From positions 1,116,001-1,180,000 of the forward strand of contig JAKOON010000028.1 of NCBI GenBank assembly GCA_022577435.1: 64,000 nt of DNA, in the 5' to 3' direction. Each line of letters begins with the position of its first letter. The first letter of the stretch is position 1. The notes beneath the pieces are model-generated. The model did no database searches. It was not told the DNA's origin and worked only from the letters and a program-made list of their open reading frames with translations. The translations under genes were made by a program, and so were the position numbers. Positions 1 to 14,200 of the stretch are shown piece by piece. Origin of the DNA: Embiotoca jacksoni (Eukaryota > Chordata > Actinopteri > Embiotocidae).

Positions 1-158
1 AACAAAGCAGTAATTTCCCTAATAATAATAATAAGAATAACAATAATGACAACAGTTGCAGATGTTTTTACCAAAGATAAAGGTTGAAATAAAATGAAAC
101 CAGATCAAATAATCAGCGATCACTGCGATCAATATAGAAACGTATTAATAAAACTGAA

Positions 159-225
159 TCAGATGACGGCGCGGAGGCTTCCCGTTCCAACTTTCTTCCT
201 CAACACCTCGACCAGACGCTCCAAC
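159..225 (-). CDS. mipol1: mipol1 terminal coding exon
   Basis: A 67-base exon follows an acceptor at 226-227. The first base completes an Arg codon left by exon 2547-2727, then 21 residues end at a TGA at 159-161. The KKVGTG core and the final AVI match the C-terminal signature of MIPOL1. No AATAAA is visible on this strand between here and the window edge, so the 3' UTR probably runs out of the window. Confidence 0.88.
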
Positions 226-2292
226 CTGAGGAAGATATAGAGGAGGAGGAAGAGGAGGCGGAAGAACACAAGGGAGGAGTAGAAGATTTCACTGTTAGAA
301 AGGCTGATTTATTGTGACATGTTTCTAGCTGCAGTCTTATGTTTCCAGCTGCATTTTTTTGTTCCCAGCTTCAGTGTCATGTTCCCAGCTGCAGTGATGT
401 TTCCAGCTGCATTTTTTTTCCCAGCTGCAATGTCATGTTTCCAGCTGCAGTTTTTAGTTTCCAGCTACAGTGAAATGTTTCCAGCTGCATTTTTTGTTTT
501 GTTTCCAGCTGCAGTCTCATGTTTCCAGCTTCATTTTTATGTTTCCAGCTGCATTTTTTTGTTTCCACCTGCAGTGACATGTTTCCAGCTGCATTTGTAT
601 GTTTCCAGCTGCAGTGTCATGTTTCCAGCTGCAGTGACATGTTTCCAGCTGCAGTCTCATGTTTCCAGCTGCAGTCTCATGTTTCTAGCTGCAGTCTTAT
701 GTTTCCAGCTGCATTTTTTTGTTCCCTGCTTCAGTGTCATGTTCCCAGCTGTAGTTTTTAGTTTCCAGCTGCAGTGAAATGTTTCCAGCTGCAGTGGCAT
801 GTTTCCAGCTGCAATCTTATGTTTCCAGCTGCATTTTTTTGTTCCCAGCTTCAGTGTCATGTTTCCAGCTTCAGTATCATGTTTCCAGCTGCAGTGTCAT
901 GTTTCCAGCTGCATTCTTTTTGTTCCCAGCTGCATTTTGTTTTGTTTCCAGCTGCAGTGAAATGTTTCCAGCTGCAGTGACATGTTCCCAGCTGCATTTT
1001 TTTGTTCCCAGCTTCAGTGTCATGTTTCCAGCTGCAGTGCCATGTTTCCAGCTGCATTTTTTTGTTTCCAGCTGCAATGTCATGTTTTCAGCTGCAGTTT
1101 TTAGTTTCCAGCTGCAGTGAAATGTTTCCAGCTGCACTGTCGTGTTTCCAGCTGCATTCTTTTTGTTTCCAGCTGCATTTTTTTGTTTCCAGCTGTAGTT
1201 TTTTGTTTCCAGCTGCATTGTCACGTTTCCAGCGGCAGCCTCATGCTTCCAGCTGCAGTTTTTTTGTTTCCAGCTGCAGCATCATGTCGGTCCCTGCTGT
1301 TTTCCTGCAGGTTTTGACATGCACGGTTGCATGCACTGCGGATTGCACGCTGGTTGAAAATGTTGTCAGACTAACAGGAAGCATTTGTGAGGGCAGGAAG
1401 AGAAAAAGTGAAGAGAGAGGAAGCTGAAACAAAAGGGGGAGTACGAAAACTGACCCTGGATGACTTTCTAACATTCGGCGAGGCTCTCTCTGCCGCTCCG
1501 TCTCTCTCTCCAAATCAAATTAAACTTCTTTCTCTAATAACCAGCAGATTTTTATCAGCGCCTTCCCTCAGAGAGCAAATATTCTTCCCCCCACTATTCA
1601 GAAACTTGGGAGACTCTTCAGAGCCGGCCGCCCCCCCCGCTGGCAGCCAAATTAGAACAGAAAGCCGCGGGTTTGAGCCCAGGAGGACGGCGTGGGACGC
1701 AGACGGACGACTTAAGCTGTTTTCATCATGAATCTCATCCCTTCATCTTCAGGCTGATGAGATGAGAAGCAGCAGCAGAAGAAGTCACGTTATTCAGCAT
1801 CAGACCGTCATCCTGCGTGAGTCGAAATCTGAAGGATTAATTCTTCCTGATCAACTCGGCAGCAGAGACACTCACCGATGTCCGCTGAATATGAATCATC
1901 ACGACCAAATCTCCTTAGTCCCACACGCTTAACCAGTCTTTGAACGCCTCCCGGAGTCTGTGACGGCTGCTGTTAGACGCTGCAACATGTTTCTGATGGC
2001 GGGAAAACGCTTGCTTCATGACCTCCTCAGCTCGTTTAACCACAGAGTGACGTTTCAAACCGTCCGGCAGGAAACAAACATCACTACAGCATTTTTCATT
2101 CATATTTTCGTTATCAATGAACTCTGTCTGCAACAGTTGCCCGAGGCCTAACTCAAATTTGGCAACTATTTGTCCGTTGAAGCAACTTCCTGTCTGCCTC
2201 TTTACAGCAAACTGCAGATCTCTGATTGGTCAGGACGCTGCTGGTCCATCAGATTTCTTTGTCATGATCAGTAAACTCATGTTACTGCTTTG

Positions 2293-2327
<35 letters not shown>

Positions 2328-4883
2328 AATTTAAACAGATATCAAAGATTTTTCTAAGAATAAATGTTGCTAAAATCTTCCTGGAGCTGCTGTTTGGATG
2401 AGACTCACAGGGTTTTTGAAATCATTAAATTTCTAGTGTAATAATGTGAACATTTTTATTCTGTGAACGACATTAACAACACAGAAACAGAGCTGAAGAG
2501 CAGCAAAATGAAAAATAATCGAGATTGCCGCTTGTGAGAATCTGACCTGCGCACTCTCTCGCTGGCCTCTCGCTCCGCCTCCTGGCAGCGTTGAAGCTCC
2601 GCCTCGACGCTCTTCTTCTCCTCCGACAGCTGCTGCAGCTGCATCACCAGGGGTTGGGTATGAGGAGGCGGGGCCTCCTGCAGCTGGCCCTGTGGAGGCG
2701 GAGACTGATGAACTGCCGCCACAAACACTGCAGGAGAGATTAAATCACCAGGCAATGGGTGCTGGGATGGAGGGGTGAGGTCTGGAGACCTGAGAGAGGA
2801 AGAGGAGGAGGAAGGTATGCTTATCAATTTGTCTTTTTGGTCAAACTGGTTTTTATCTCTGAGGGAGAGTCTGAGACTGATAGATGACTCACTCTGACAT
2901 AAAACACGAGCACTGGTGACATTCAATTTCAATATATATATATGTATTTGTTGTGTGACGAAATGAAAAAAAGTAAATTGACTGTAAAATAAATTAATAA
3001 CAAAATGTAATAAATGAAAAAATAAATTGATTCAAAATACAAATAATCCAAAGGAACACAATAAAAAGTTTAAATATATAAGAAACAACAAATGTCTAAT
3101 AAATAGAATGACACAAATTAATAACATTAATAAGACAAAATCATTTTAGTAACTTTTTGTTTGCGACTTTTTGTTTTTGACTTTTACAAATTAAACTTAA
3201 CACTTTTTAAAACCTTCTGACTTGTTTTTTTGTTGTTGAGGATGAATTCCTGCAGAAACCTGCAACCTGATCGGAGCTACTGCTCACTGTGAAGCAGCTG
3301 ATAGTTAATCAATCAGCTGAGATATTGATAGGCACTGAGGGGGATTCACATTAATTAAAGGTAAACAGAGTGGACGAATGACAGAGGACGGGACAAAGGA
3401 CAAAGTTCAGCCCGTCTCCTGTCATCAGCTGTTGCTCTGTCACTCGCCCTTTTCTGTTTTCTACTTTTAACATCTCAGAACTGATGGACAGATTGATTGA
3501 TCGTCAATGTTCATTCAGTTTCCATTCCTGAAGTTTAAAATAGTAATAAGTTTGTTTACTGATCCATGAATATCACGAAGGTTTGAAATGAGCTGAGTCA
3601 GATATCAAAATCTACCTGGTCGCCTACATTTCCCATGAGCACCGTGTCCTGACCAGTTTTACATCCTGAGTCTCTGAGCATGAAAAAGTATTCGCCTTTT
3701 TCAATTTGTGCATCAAAAACCGAAGCTTCAGCTCTACTGAAGAGATGAAGAATGACAGTTTAAAACCAAATAAAGAATCTTCAAAAGCAAAGTTAATAAA
3801 AACTAATAAAAGAAATCTATTAATGAGAGCTGTTCTTTAAAAAATGTAACAAAATAGTGAAAACTAACAAAATGACAAAAATTTAAAAAGTGAGATGCAA
3901 AAAAGCAGAAAACAATTGAGGTGGAGTCCAGAGACCAGCAAGTCAGAGGTCAAGGGTCGGAGGTCAACCAGCTCTTGACCTGCAGCAACTCACAAACACA
4001 GAAACAGATGTTTGACACCAAGAATCATCTGATCCTCAGCTGTCAACCTGCCAGGGTCAACCGAGGTTGTCTGATCCACCTGCAAACACAGCTGAGACCA
4101 GATCCAGACACCAGGAGCCGGGCCGGGACCAGAACACAAGAGTCAGTCCCACCCTACCGAAGTCCTGCCAGATTTTGGTGGTTTTTAAAAGATCTGTTCT
4201 GTGGTTACTGAGAAATAATCAAATTAATGATCAATGACGATTTTATTAGCTGATCAGTGATGACGGTTTGATCTGATGATGCCTTCACTGACCAGCTGCA
4301 GAATCAGACATTTAACAATCAGACTGTGGTTTTAAATAAGGAGAAACGGGTGCATATTGAAACTATTGGAGCGGCTTCAACCAATCAGCATCGAGCACCG
4401 AATGCGTTGAAACTCAGGAGATATGAGTTTTTGTTTCCTCCTAAAAAAGACTGAAATCAAACCAAATCTTCCCCTTTCCCCTCCCCTCTCCTCCCTCCAT
4501 CCGGTGTCTCTGCAGGCGTCCAGCATCAATCCTCATGATTTATGGAGACTCACAGTTTGGTCAGCGTGGATGGACTCGCTCTTCATCATTATTCTGCCTC
4601 ACTCTGCAGCAGCGGTTTCATTGTGGACTCAGATTCACCTCGGGGACGTTTTAAATCTGTCTCTTAACGTATTGTTTGTTGTTTTGTGTTTCTTCGTTTG
4701 TTTCGTGCAGGTTTTTTAATATTCCTCTCTCAGGACAGGTGTCTCCCCGTCTGATGCCGGTGATCGCGACCCGATCGGAGATAAAACAAAGACAACACGA
4801 GGTCGAAGGTCAACACACGGTGCTGTTTGTACACCTCACTCTCTCAGCTGATTGGTCCAAACTGAACACAAAGGACTCCGCTG

Positions 4884-4972
<89 letters not shown>

Positions 4973-7900
4973 TTCCTGTCCTTACTTACATGTGAGGAAC
5001 TCATCTTACAGCACAGAAACACAAGTTAATGTTTCCTTCTCTGCAGCCCCGTGAATACGAGTTCACTGGTTGGTCAAATAAACAGCAGGTGGCGCTCATT
5101 CTGCAACTATTGATGATTACTCTGTAAAATGTTCTGATCATTAAAGGAAGGCAACTCAACAGCCGAATGGTTCAGCTGCAGAGTTTACTGTCATCTTTAC
5201 AGCACATCATTCTCCTGCTCTCTTCTCACTTTTCTGTCTCCACAGTCACTGTCTAATGAAGGCAAAAATGCACCAAGAATAATCTTAAAATGATCGAGAA
5301 TAACCTCTTCGTGGCTTAGTCTTAAAGTGTCAGAATATTTAACATATCTTTCAGATCTGAAGATAAAACAGGTTTACGAAGTTTTTCGGGTTTTAATCCT
5401 GTTTAACAAAAGTCTGATATAATTTCAAATCAAAGATACGACTTTATGCGTCAGAGACAAAGATAACAGGTAAGATGAAGCATCTGTGTATCTGTATAGC
5501 ATCTGTCTACAGGTATATCTATGTATCTGATACAGCAGATTCTGGTCTGCACCGGACTGTATGTTGCTGCTGTGTGGGGGTTCTCAGGGTTCGGTGCTGG
5601 ACCTGGTTCTGTTTTTAATCTACATGCTATCTTTAAGGTTCAATTCAGGGTGAACATCTACCTCTATGCAGACGATATCCTGTTCTATTTGAACCTCAGA
5701 CCTCAGACCACTATTTGGACTGCCGAGCACTGATTTGACCTCGTTTCTGGCTTAAACACAATGTGAAGGATCTCTGAGCTGCAGAGGATGAGGTTCGATC
5801 ATCTGACCTGTGATTGGCTCGCAGCGCCTGAATCTCCGCCTCCAGCCGGCGTCTGTCCTCCACAGCTCTGTCTCTCTCCTTCTGCAGCCTCAGCAGCACC
5901 TCCTGATTGGATGAAACACACATCAGTCTTGGTTAAATTTCTGATAGTCGACTGATTGATCGGCAGCAGACGGTAGAACTGATCCGTGATCCTCAGACTC
6001 TGATTGGCTGTAAACCCTGTCAGTCACACTGAAATCCCAGGTTCACTCTGAAGGTTTTTAAAAGATGTGAAACTCTCAGCAGCACTTCACAGACTTCTTC
6101 AGTGTTGAACTGACTGTGTTTGTGCTTTAACGGTGCACCACCGAAGAAGAGATCAAGCTCTGTTTAAATAAAGGATTAAAAAACTAACTGACTAATTAAC
6201 CAACATGAGAGTCAACACACCTCTTAATGAGGATTTGATTTTTATCAGCGCGTGTTTATCTGCTGCTTTATTAAGGCAGCAGATCATTACGCTGGAACTC
6301 CAGGTGCATTCTGGGAATAAGAGAGTTCAGTGGAGGGATTTCTGCGATTTAACGATGATGATGTGGATTACTAAACATGTTGAGATGAAAACGGGGCAGC
6401 AGGTCAAAGACCGACGCACTCCTGAGACGATTGGCCGGTCGACATCCATCGTCATCAACTCCACTGCCGCTGTTCAGAGTTGTATTTTATTGGACTGTAT
6501 TTGTACATTGAAGGAGCCCAAAAAGTTTTACCTTCAGACAAACTAATCAATAGATACTTCATTTCAACTCAGGTTTTTTTTTTCGTGCAATTAATTCACA
6601 TGTCAATAGAATTTTTTTGCAGATTTTTTTGTTGAGTATTTTTACACAAACTGAGGAAATTACACGGTGAAAGAGCGGCTTTTTTTTTTTACAGAAGGAT
6701 TTTTCTTGGCATTCAGAGGAAAGGCATAAACCAATCAGACTGAGGAATGTGGAATGTGTCTCAGCCAATTGGTGTTCTGTGATAAAAATGATGAAGACAG
6801 TGCTGTGAATGACGTTTATCAGGCATCTTTTCAGCGTGCACATCCACCTTTATGCAGACGATAGGCTAATATTCATCTGACAATTTAATGAGATTCTTGC
6901 CCTTCAGAACATCTGAATGTATGATGGTTAATTTTATTTTTACAATGAAACCAAACATCTTTTAAATCTGTGTTGATGAACTGAAAGTCACAGAAAAAGT
7001 TGGTTTTTGATGAAGAAATCTAAATTTTCTGGAGAAAAACTTGCTATACTATGATTCGAAAAAAAATGCAACCACCAGTGTTTCAACATTGTGGCCTCTT
7101 TGCACAGGTTTTAGTTAGTTTTCAGTTTGAATTTAACCCCCGTACAGACCCTGAGCTGCACACATGCAACTCCCGAGTTTGGCCGAAAAACAAATGAGAT
7201 GAAACACCTTTGAATTACATTTCTGCAGACTGGTCTTCCTCTGATCTTATTCCTGTAATTTGTGTTTTCTTTGCTTCTAATGATGCATTCTGATTTCTGA
7301 TTTTATTCTAATTTTATTATTTTAAGTCATTTCTTGTCTGTTAAGTTGCTTAATAAATAAAGCTTACTAATATCATCAACTGCTTTTCAAACTGCAAACA
7401 ACGAGCCTGTTGACACGCCGTGTTATCTGTTTGATCCTTCCTGAAACACGTGTGAGGGAGGAAGCGTCCAAGCTGACCAATAAAACGCCTGAAAATGTCC
7501 GAGTTCAACTGAACTGTCCATGTTGGACTCCTGCAGGTCCTCGTGGCATCGTCTGATTCTGCTGCAGGATTGAACCTGCGAACCGACAGTAACGGGAAGC
7601 TGCGAGGTGTGGAGATTGACTCCAGCAGGAATTATAGGCCTGATCATGACCTCCTCCTCCTCCTCCTCCTCCTCTTCTATGCTGATTAAAGCCCTCAAGG
7701 TCTGAGAGTTTAAAAAGAGACATCAAACGAGAAACCAAACCCAGAGAGTCAATATGTGTCTTCTCCAGCCGGGCCAGAGGAGACGCTTCAAAAGAGCCGC
7801 CCGATTTATTAATCAGAATAATTTCCAAATGAGGTGATCAGCAGGCAGGAGCGACGCCAAGCTGACCTTTAACATGAGGAGTTAAGGTCAATGAAAGAGG

Positions 7901-10900
7901 GGAGGACGAGGGGAGGAGGTAATAAAACCAGCCTGCCCGGACCTTTAACGTGAGGAGATCAACAAGGGGAAGAGAAGGAGGAGGAGGAGAAAATGAGAGG
8001 ATTCTTTAATTACAGAAGAGGAGGAGCAGGACAGGATGTGGACGAGGAGGTGAGAGAGGAAGAGGAGAGAGGGTGAGGAGGAAGAGGAGGGGGGGAGTAA
8101 ATGAAAAGAGCGTACTCTGACCTTTAACATGAGGAGTTAAGGTCAATAAAATAGGGGGGGATAGAGGAGGGGGAGAAGGAGGAGGAGAAGGGTTCGTTCA
8201 GGATGTGGAGGTGAGGAGAGAATGAGGGGAACCTTTGATTACCACAGAAGAAGAACAGGATGATCAGGAAGAGGAGGAGGAGGAGGAAGAGGAGGAAGAG
8301 GAGGAGTAAATGAAAGGCAGCTCCACTGACCTTTATCACGAGGAGTTAAAGGAGAAGTTCACAGATTATCTCTGTGGTGTTTTATTGGTAACAGTACTGA
8401 CTGTATTTTTACTACAGTACCATTTAAAGGTACTTATACTTCATACTTCTGCTCCACATTTACTCTACAAAGTCCTGACATTTCACCTAAGAATGATTTA
8501 ACAGCTAAATTCTCATCAAACATCAATAATCTCAGTGATGGAATCTGGTCTGGATGTCTCAGAGTTCCTCTAACTGCTGACCAACATCTTTAGTCCACTT
8601 CAAAGGTTCCACGTCTTTCGTCCAGTCTAAGGATTTTGTTTGACAATCTGGTCTAATATTCTAGTCCAAAGGCACTTAAGTTCTCTTTGAAGTTCTGGTG
8701 TAAAGTTCTGATTTTAAGTTCTAGGCTAAAGTTTTCATCAAAATGTTTACTTTATAGTTAGGGTCTCAAGTTATGGTTTAAATGTTTGGTTTATGGCTTT
8801 ATTATGTGTTTTTGGCAGCTGTCTGACTGACTGGTGGTTATTTGCCGGGAGCTACAGATTTGTGTGAAAGGTCTGGTTCTGGTAGAAAAGTCTGGTCTCA
8901 CGATCTTACAGGAAACCTGGTTTGTGGTCTCCGTACAAGGTTTCCAGCGGGTCTCTGGCTGTCCAGCAGTTATTTGCCTGTAGCTGCAGGCGTTTGTGGG
9001 AAAGTTACTGGTCTAAAGTTCTGGTTTGAAGGTCGGCTTTGAGGGTCTGGTCTAAAGGTCTGACTGAAGGCCTGGTTTTTGGTTTCCATGCTAGGTTTCC
9101 GGCAGCTCTCCAGCTGTCTGGTGGTTATTAGCTGGTGTTTCTGTGTGCAAAGGTCTGGTTCTGGTCTAAAGGTCTGGTTTGAGGGTCTGGTTTAAAGGTC
9201 TGGTTTGAGGGTCTGGTCTAGAGGTCTGGTTTGAGGTTCTGGTCTAAAGGACTGGTTTGAGGTTCTGGTCTGGAGGGCTGACTGAAGGCCTGGTTTGAGG
9301 GTCTGGTCGAGAGGTCTGGTTTGAGGGTCTGGTCTAGAGGTCTGGGTTGAGGTTCTGGTCTAGAGGTCTGGTTTGAGGGTCTGTTCTAGATGTCTGGTTT
9401 GAGGTTCTGGTCTAGAGGTCTGGTTTGAGGGTCTGGTCTAGAGGTCTGGTTTGAGGTTCTGGTCTAAAGGCCTGGTTTGAGGTGCTGGTCTAAAGGCCTG
9501 GTTTGAGGGTCTGGTCTAGAGGTCTGGTTTGAGGGTCTGGTCTAGAGGGCTGACTGAAGGCCTGGTTTGAGGTCTCCATACTATGTTTGCGGCGGTTCCC
9601 CGTCTGTCTGGCGGTTATTTGCCGGCAGCTGCTGGTGTTTCTGTGTGAAATTAAAAAGCTCTCCAGGCTCTAATCCCCGCGGAGCCCTCCGGCCTAATTA
9701 ACAGGCTTCAGGAGGAAAAACGGAGCAGCGCTACATTAATAACAAAATTTAATTTATTTCAGCGGGCGGAGCTTCAGAAACAACAGATTCTACTGGAGCT
9801 TTTACTGATTCTACTGCTGCCTGGTCTGGTCTGCTGGGAGGGAAACCTACGACACTTATTTCATTATTAACACAGAGCAAATGCAGTTATTGGTCAGTGA
9901 AACAATATCAGTTATCAATGAATAAAATAATAATCGACTGACAAGGGTTGAACAATGAGAAAAAAGTAAGTAAAAGTGCAGGTATTAGTACTCGAGTATT
10001 TCCATTGTGTGTTGGGGCTTCCATTGATTGTAAATTCATTTGATGAATATTTTTCTGATTGATTGACAACATAAAAATACGTATTGCTTGAAAAATGACT
10101 GAAATTATTCATTAATAATTGACAATTAGCTGAGTAAATTTCAACACATTTTATAAACTGATGTTTGTAGTTTGTTTCATGCTTTTAATATAGAAAACTG
10201 TATCTTTTATTTTGAAAGGGGCTGCATAAATAACAGGAAACTAATTATACTTTTAGCTGCAAAAAATGTACTCGTTACTTTGCATAAGAAAACACATTAA
10301 AAAAACAATACACACAAAGACACACATACACACACAAACAACACGTCTGAACAACACGTTGTCGACAAACAGACTCTGCGGTGTCTCCGGAGGGTCGTCA
10401 TGACGACAGCAGACATCCCATCATCATCAGTAAATATGCAAAAAAAGAGAGAGTGTGTGTTTACCTCGCCCGCCCGCTGCTCTCTCTCCTGAAGCTGCTC
10501 CAGCTGTTTACACTGCAGACACACAATCAGAAGTTATTGATCAGCAGTCAACAACAAAGATCTGACAGACAGACATCCTGCTGTCATCACGATGTGTTTT
10601 AATGTTCCTAACGTGGGTTCATATTGATCATATTGGAAACACTTTACAATAACAAAACATTAATTAACATGAATAAATATCGTAATAAGCCTTAATTAAC
10701 AGTTAATTAATAGAATAATGTCAGTAATTATTACTTATTATTGTATTAGTTGTAAATAATACTTATTACTGTATTAAATAATTTTAATTAATGTTAATAT
10801 CTATTACATAGTAAAATATCTATCTAAGGACTGTTAATTACATTAAATTTGACTCTGAAAGATCTTCAGTGCATGTCCTTTTGATCAATTGAAATTAAAA

Positions 10901-11232
10901 AACTTTAATAATAAGTCGAAACATTTGAGATTTTTCTGAAGGACAAACAATTGTTCCCATCTGGATTCTGGTCTGATGTGGACTCATCATAACATATGAT
11001 CGTCACGATTATCGATATTATTGAATCAAACTCCGCCCACTGCAGCCTGCTTAGCCAATCACACAATACCAGAAGGTCAAACAAAACAAACCCACACACG
11101 TCGACAGAACCCCCTCAGACGAGGACCGAGCGAATCGTCCTCACTGTGATGGTTAAAAACGCACACACACATCTCACCATCTGGAGCGTCTCAGTCTGTT
11201 TGATCTGGATCACATACTGTTTCTCTGCACTC

Positions 11233-11296
<64 letters not shown>

Positions 11297-14200
11297 CACA
11301 CTGAACTCAGACTTTTTTCTTTTTGTTGGTTTGTTTGATTGATTTTTTTTTGGCAGCTCAGATCATATAACTGGTTTCCTGTCTGCACTCCAGCAGGTAA
11401 ACGAAAGCGCTTCAGTCCAGACGGAGGAAACGCTGATCAACTTTAACGAGACAGATGAACGCCGCGTGGAGCCGAGTGATTGGCGCGTGTGATGAGCAGC
11501 AGGAACAATGACATCACAACACGATGGAGGAACTGTTCCGAGTCCAAACTCACAAACTCAGCAGTCCTGATTGAGCTTTAAGGCCCGGTCATGATCCAAG
11601 CTCTTGAATATTAATCATCTGTGAGTCTGATCTGTATTATTGACCCACATGTTGATTACCTTCCTGGTGTAGGAAGTTTGTTCTCTGATCAGAGATGATT
11701 ATTGATCCGGCAAGAATTTGGCAGTTTAAACAATAAAATCAATAAAGTCTTGCTTTCACACCCTGATTCTCAGTGATATGCAGCAGTGCAGAGCGGCTGC
11801 ATCTATCTGCTGGATGTCAGAAGATCCACAGTGGAATGAAACTAGTGCAAAATGTGCTCTACAGGCTGCTAACAATCCCACAATGCAACGCTCTGTATTC
11901 TAGAAGAACAGCAGCTGACAGTGATGCAATAAGGGATAAATAAGAGTCCAAATTCTCAACTTCCTGCTGAGTGTCACAGAGAAGGAGTCGAACATGACTG
12001 TGGACCCAGTAGAAGAACCTCTGCAGTGTTAATGCGCTAAAATAAAACTAAAAACTGGAGCTGTTCAGCCCAGGGCGCCGTCTGCAGGTGCCAATAAGGC
12101 AGCATCACACTCCAGTAATTAGACCAATCCACTGCTAATAACACAGAGCTGACTATGAAACTGCATGTCAGTCAACATTTCACACCAACACGCAGCAGGT
12201 TTGGATTTATTAATGTATTTAAACACGTTTCTCTAATAATTATGACATATTATATAAATAACAATATGGGTTTAATAGAAAGTATAAATGTCTAAGGTCT
12301 CGCCTTTTTCACTTTAATTCAAAGTTTTTAGGTGTTTTCAGTTTTTATTAAACTTCAGCAAAATAAAAAGCAGCCAGTAAAAGTTATTAAACATAACTTT
12401 AGTGCTCTGCAGTCTAATCCGCTCAGTGACAGGTGGCTCCAGCTGTTTATGTCCTGTCAGTAAATGTGTCTACACCAGCAGTCCTGCAGGAATCAAACTG
12501 CCAACCTTCCTGCGATCGGCAGGTCCAGGTGAGTTTTAATAAGCTGTAATAACCTGTAATTACCTGATATTAACTCAATAAGAAGCAGAAAGCTGCAGCT
12601 GCCATATGAGCCGGCTGGAGAGCGAGAGCGGGCGAGAGAGGTAGGCAGCGACTGAGCTTGCTTGGGGACAACCCTCCCCCTCTTTTCTAATATTTCCCAG
12701 AAGCCCCGGCTGCAGGGGGAGATAATCCCTGAGAGATGAGGAGAGGGAGCGAGGGATCGGCGAGCGGCGGGGGGGAGGAGAGGAATCCTCCAGTGTGGAG
12801 TGCTCTCTCTCTTCTTCTTCTCCTTCGAGGATTACGGCAGCATTTGAAACATATTTCAGCGCGGCGCGGCAGCAGAGCGAGGGCGGGATTAAGGTGTTAC
12901 CATGGAGGGGTGGTGTTAATGCAGGGGGGCGGGGTGTTAAAATATGGCGAAGTGGTGTTATTGGTAGGGGCTAGCGGTGGTAGGCTGGGTGACGCTGAAG
13001 TGATGCCGATAAGGCGGTGAGTTTTGTGGGGTTAATGGAAGCGGGGCTGGGGGGTTACAGCGGTGGCGGTTGTGGGGGAGGCTGGGGTGTTGAGGTGTGA
13101 GGACAACCTGGTGGAGCGACTACAGCATCAGCTCTAAAAACAAGCTCATCGATACAAGTACAGCTGCATCACTGCGACTGTTTCCGGGTGTTAAAGAAGC
13201 AGGGTGCAGTAGGGTGTTACAGGGTGTTACAGGGTGTTACAGCAGCAGAGTGTTACAGGGTGTTACAGGGTGCTACAGTGTGTCACAGGGTGTTACAGCA
13301 GCAGAGTGTTACAGGGTGTTACAGGGTGCTACAGTGTGTCACAGGGTGTTACAGCAGCAGAGTGTTACAGGGTGTTACAGCAGCAGAGTGTTACAGGGTG
13401 TCACAGGGTGTTACAGCAGCAGTGTTACAGGGTGTTACAGTGTATTACTGCAGTAGGGTGTTACAGGGTGTTAGAGGGTGTTACAGTGTATCACGGCAGT
13501 AGGGTGTTACAGGGTGTTACAGTGTATTACTGCAGTAGGGTGTTACAGGGTGTTAGAGGGTGTTACAGTGTATCACGGCAGTAGGGTGTTAGAGGGTGTT
13601 ACAGTGTATCATGGCAGTAGGGTGTTAGAGGGCGTTACAGTGTATTACTGCAGTAGGGTGTTACAGGGTTTTAGAGGGTGTTACAGTGCGTTACAGTGCG
13701 TTACAGCAGCAGAGTGTTACAGTGTGTTACAGCAGCACAGTGTTACAGGATCTTACGAGGTGTTACTGCAGCAGGGTGCAAAGTGTAGTCCACAAAAAAC
13801 TACAATGAAAACAATTACTGCCTAATGTCAATATGAACAGCATCAAAACTTTAAGCAACACTTCATTTGGTTCTGTCGGAGGTTTCTTCCTGTTAAGAGG
13901 GAGTTTTTCCTTCCCTCTGTTGGAGGTTTTTCTCCCTTAAAGAGGAGGGCTTTTTTTTCCCCTCCTAGCTTATGTGGGAATTGTTGAATTGTTGGGTTTC
14001 TCTGTATAATATTGTAACGTCTTGCTGTAAGGACTTTAATGTGTTAAGTGCCATGAAATAACCTATGTTGTGATTTGGCGCCATATAAATAAAGTTGAAT
14101 TGAATTGAATTTCTAGAAGTAATACTTTCTAAAGGGCTTCATCTGTACAAGTACCACTTCATCTGTAGAAATACACCTTCATCTGAAGAAATACCACTTC

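Larger units (their letters stand above)
226..2546. other. last intron of mipol1
   Basis: Holds a large CAGCTGCAG minisatellite (about 318-1285), a GC-rich block at 1440-1740 with a polypyrimidine run and TAAT-type motifs, and a poly(A) tract at 2295-2325. I see no gene in it. Confidence 0.7.
2728..5807. other. mipol1 intron with LINE debris and a CA microsatellite
   Basis: AT-rich non-coding DNA at 2930-3200 and 3740-3910, a long (CA)n at about 4888-4970, a CTCF-like motif at 5082-5097 and a LINE reverse-transcriptase fragment at 5560-5725. One mipol1 exon should lie here by phase arithmetic, but I could not identify it. Confidence 0.6.
5903..10464. other. mipol1 intron
   Basis: Contains a second short LINE fragment (about 6833-6870), a purine-rich tandem segment (7860-8340), a GGTCTGGTTTGAGG minisatellite (about 8860-9575), and a GC-rich block at 9640-9800 with TAATTA sites. 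AT-rich stretches at 6560-7400 and 9900-10300 hold nothing I recognise. Confidence 0.6.

Noticed and set aside
319..1427. Long overlapping frames rich in Phe-Pro-Ala-Ala and Cys-Phe-Gln-Leu
   Set aside because: They follow the 20-bp minisatellite exactly, occur on both strands and in several frames, and lack splice or start support.
2547..2932. Longer version of the mipol1 exon 2547-2727 reaching 2893
   Set aside because: Its alternative acceptor gives a start phase that does not match the upstream exon, and the extra sequence is low-complexity Ser/Leu.
13097..13825. Three + strand frames over 100 codons (CYRVLQGVT repeats)
   Set aside because: Products of the GGGTGTTACA minisatellite in a mipol1 intron.
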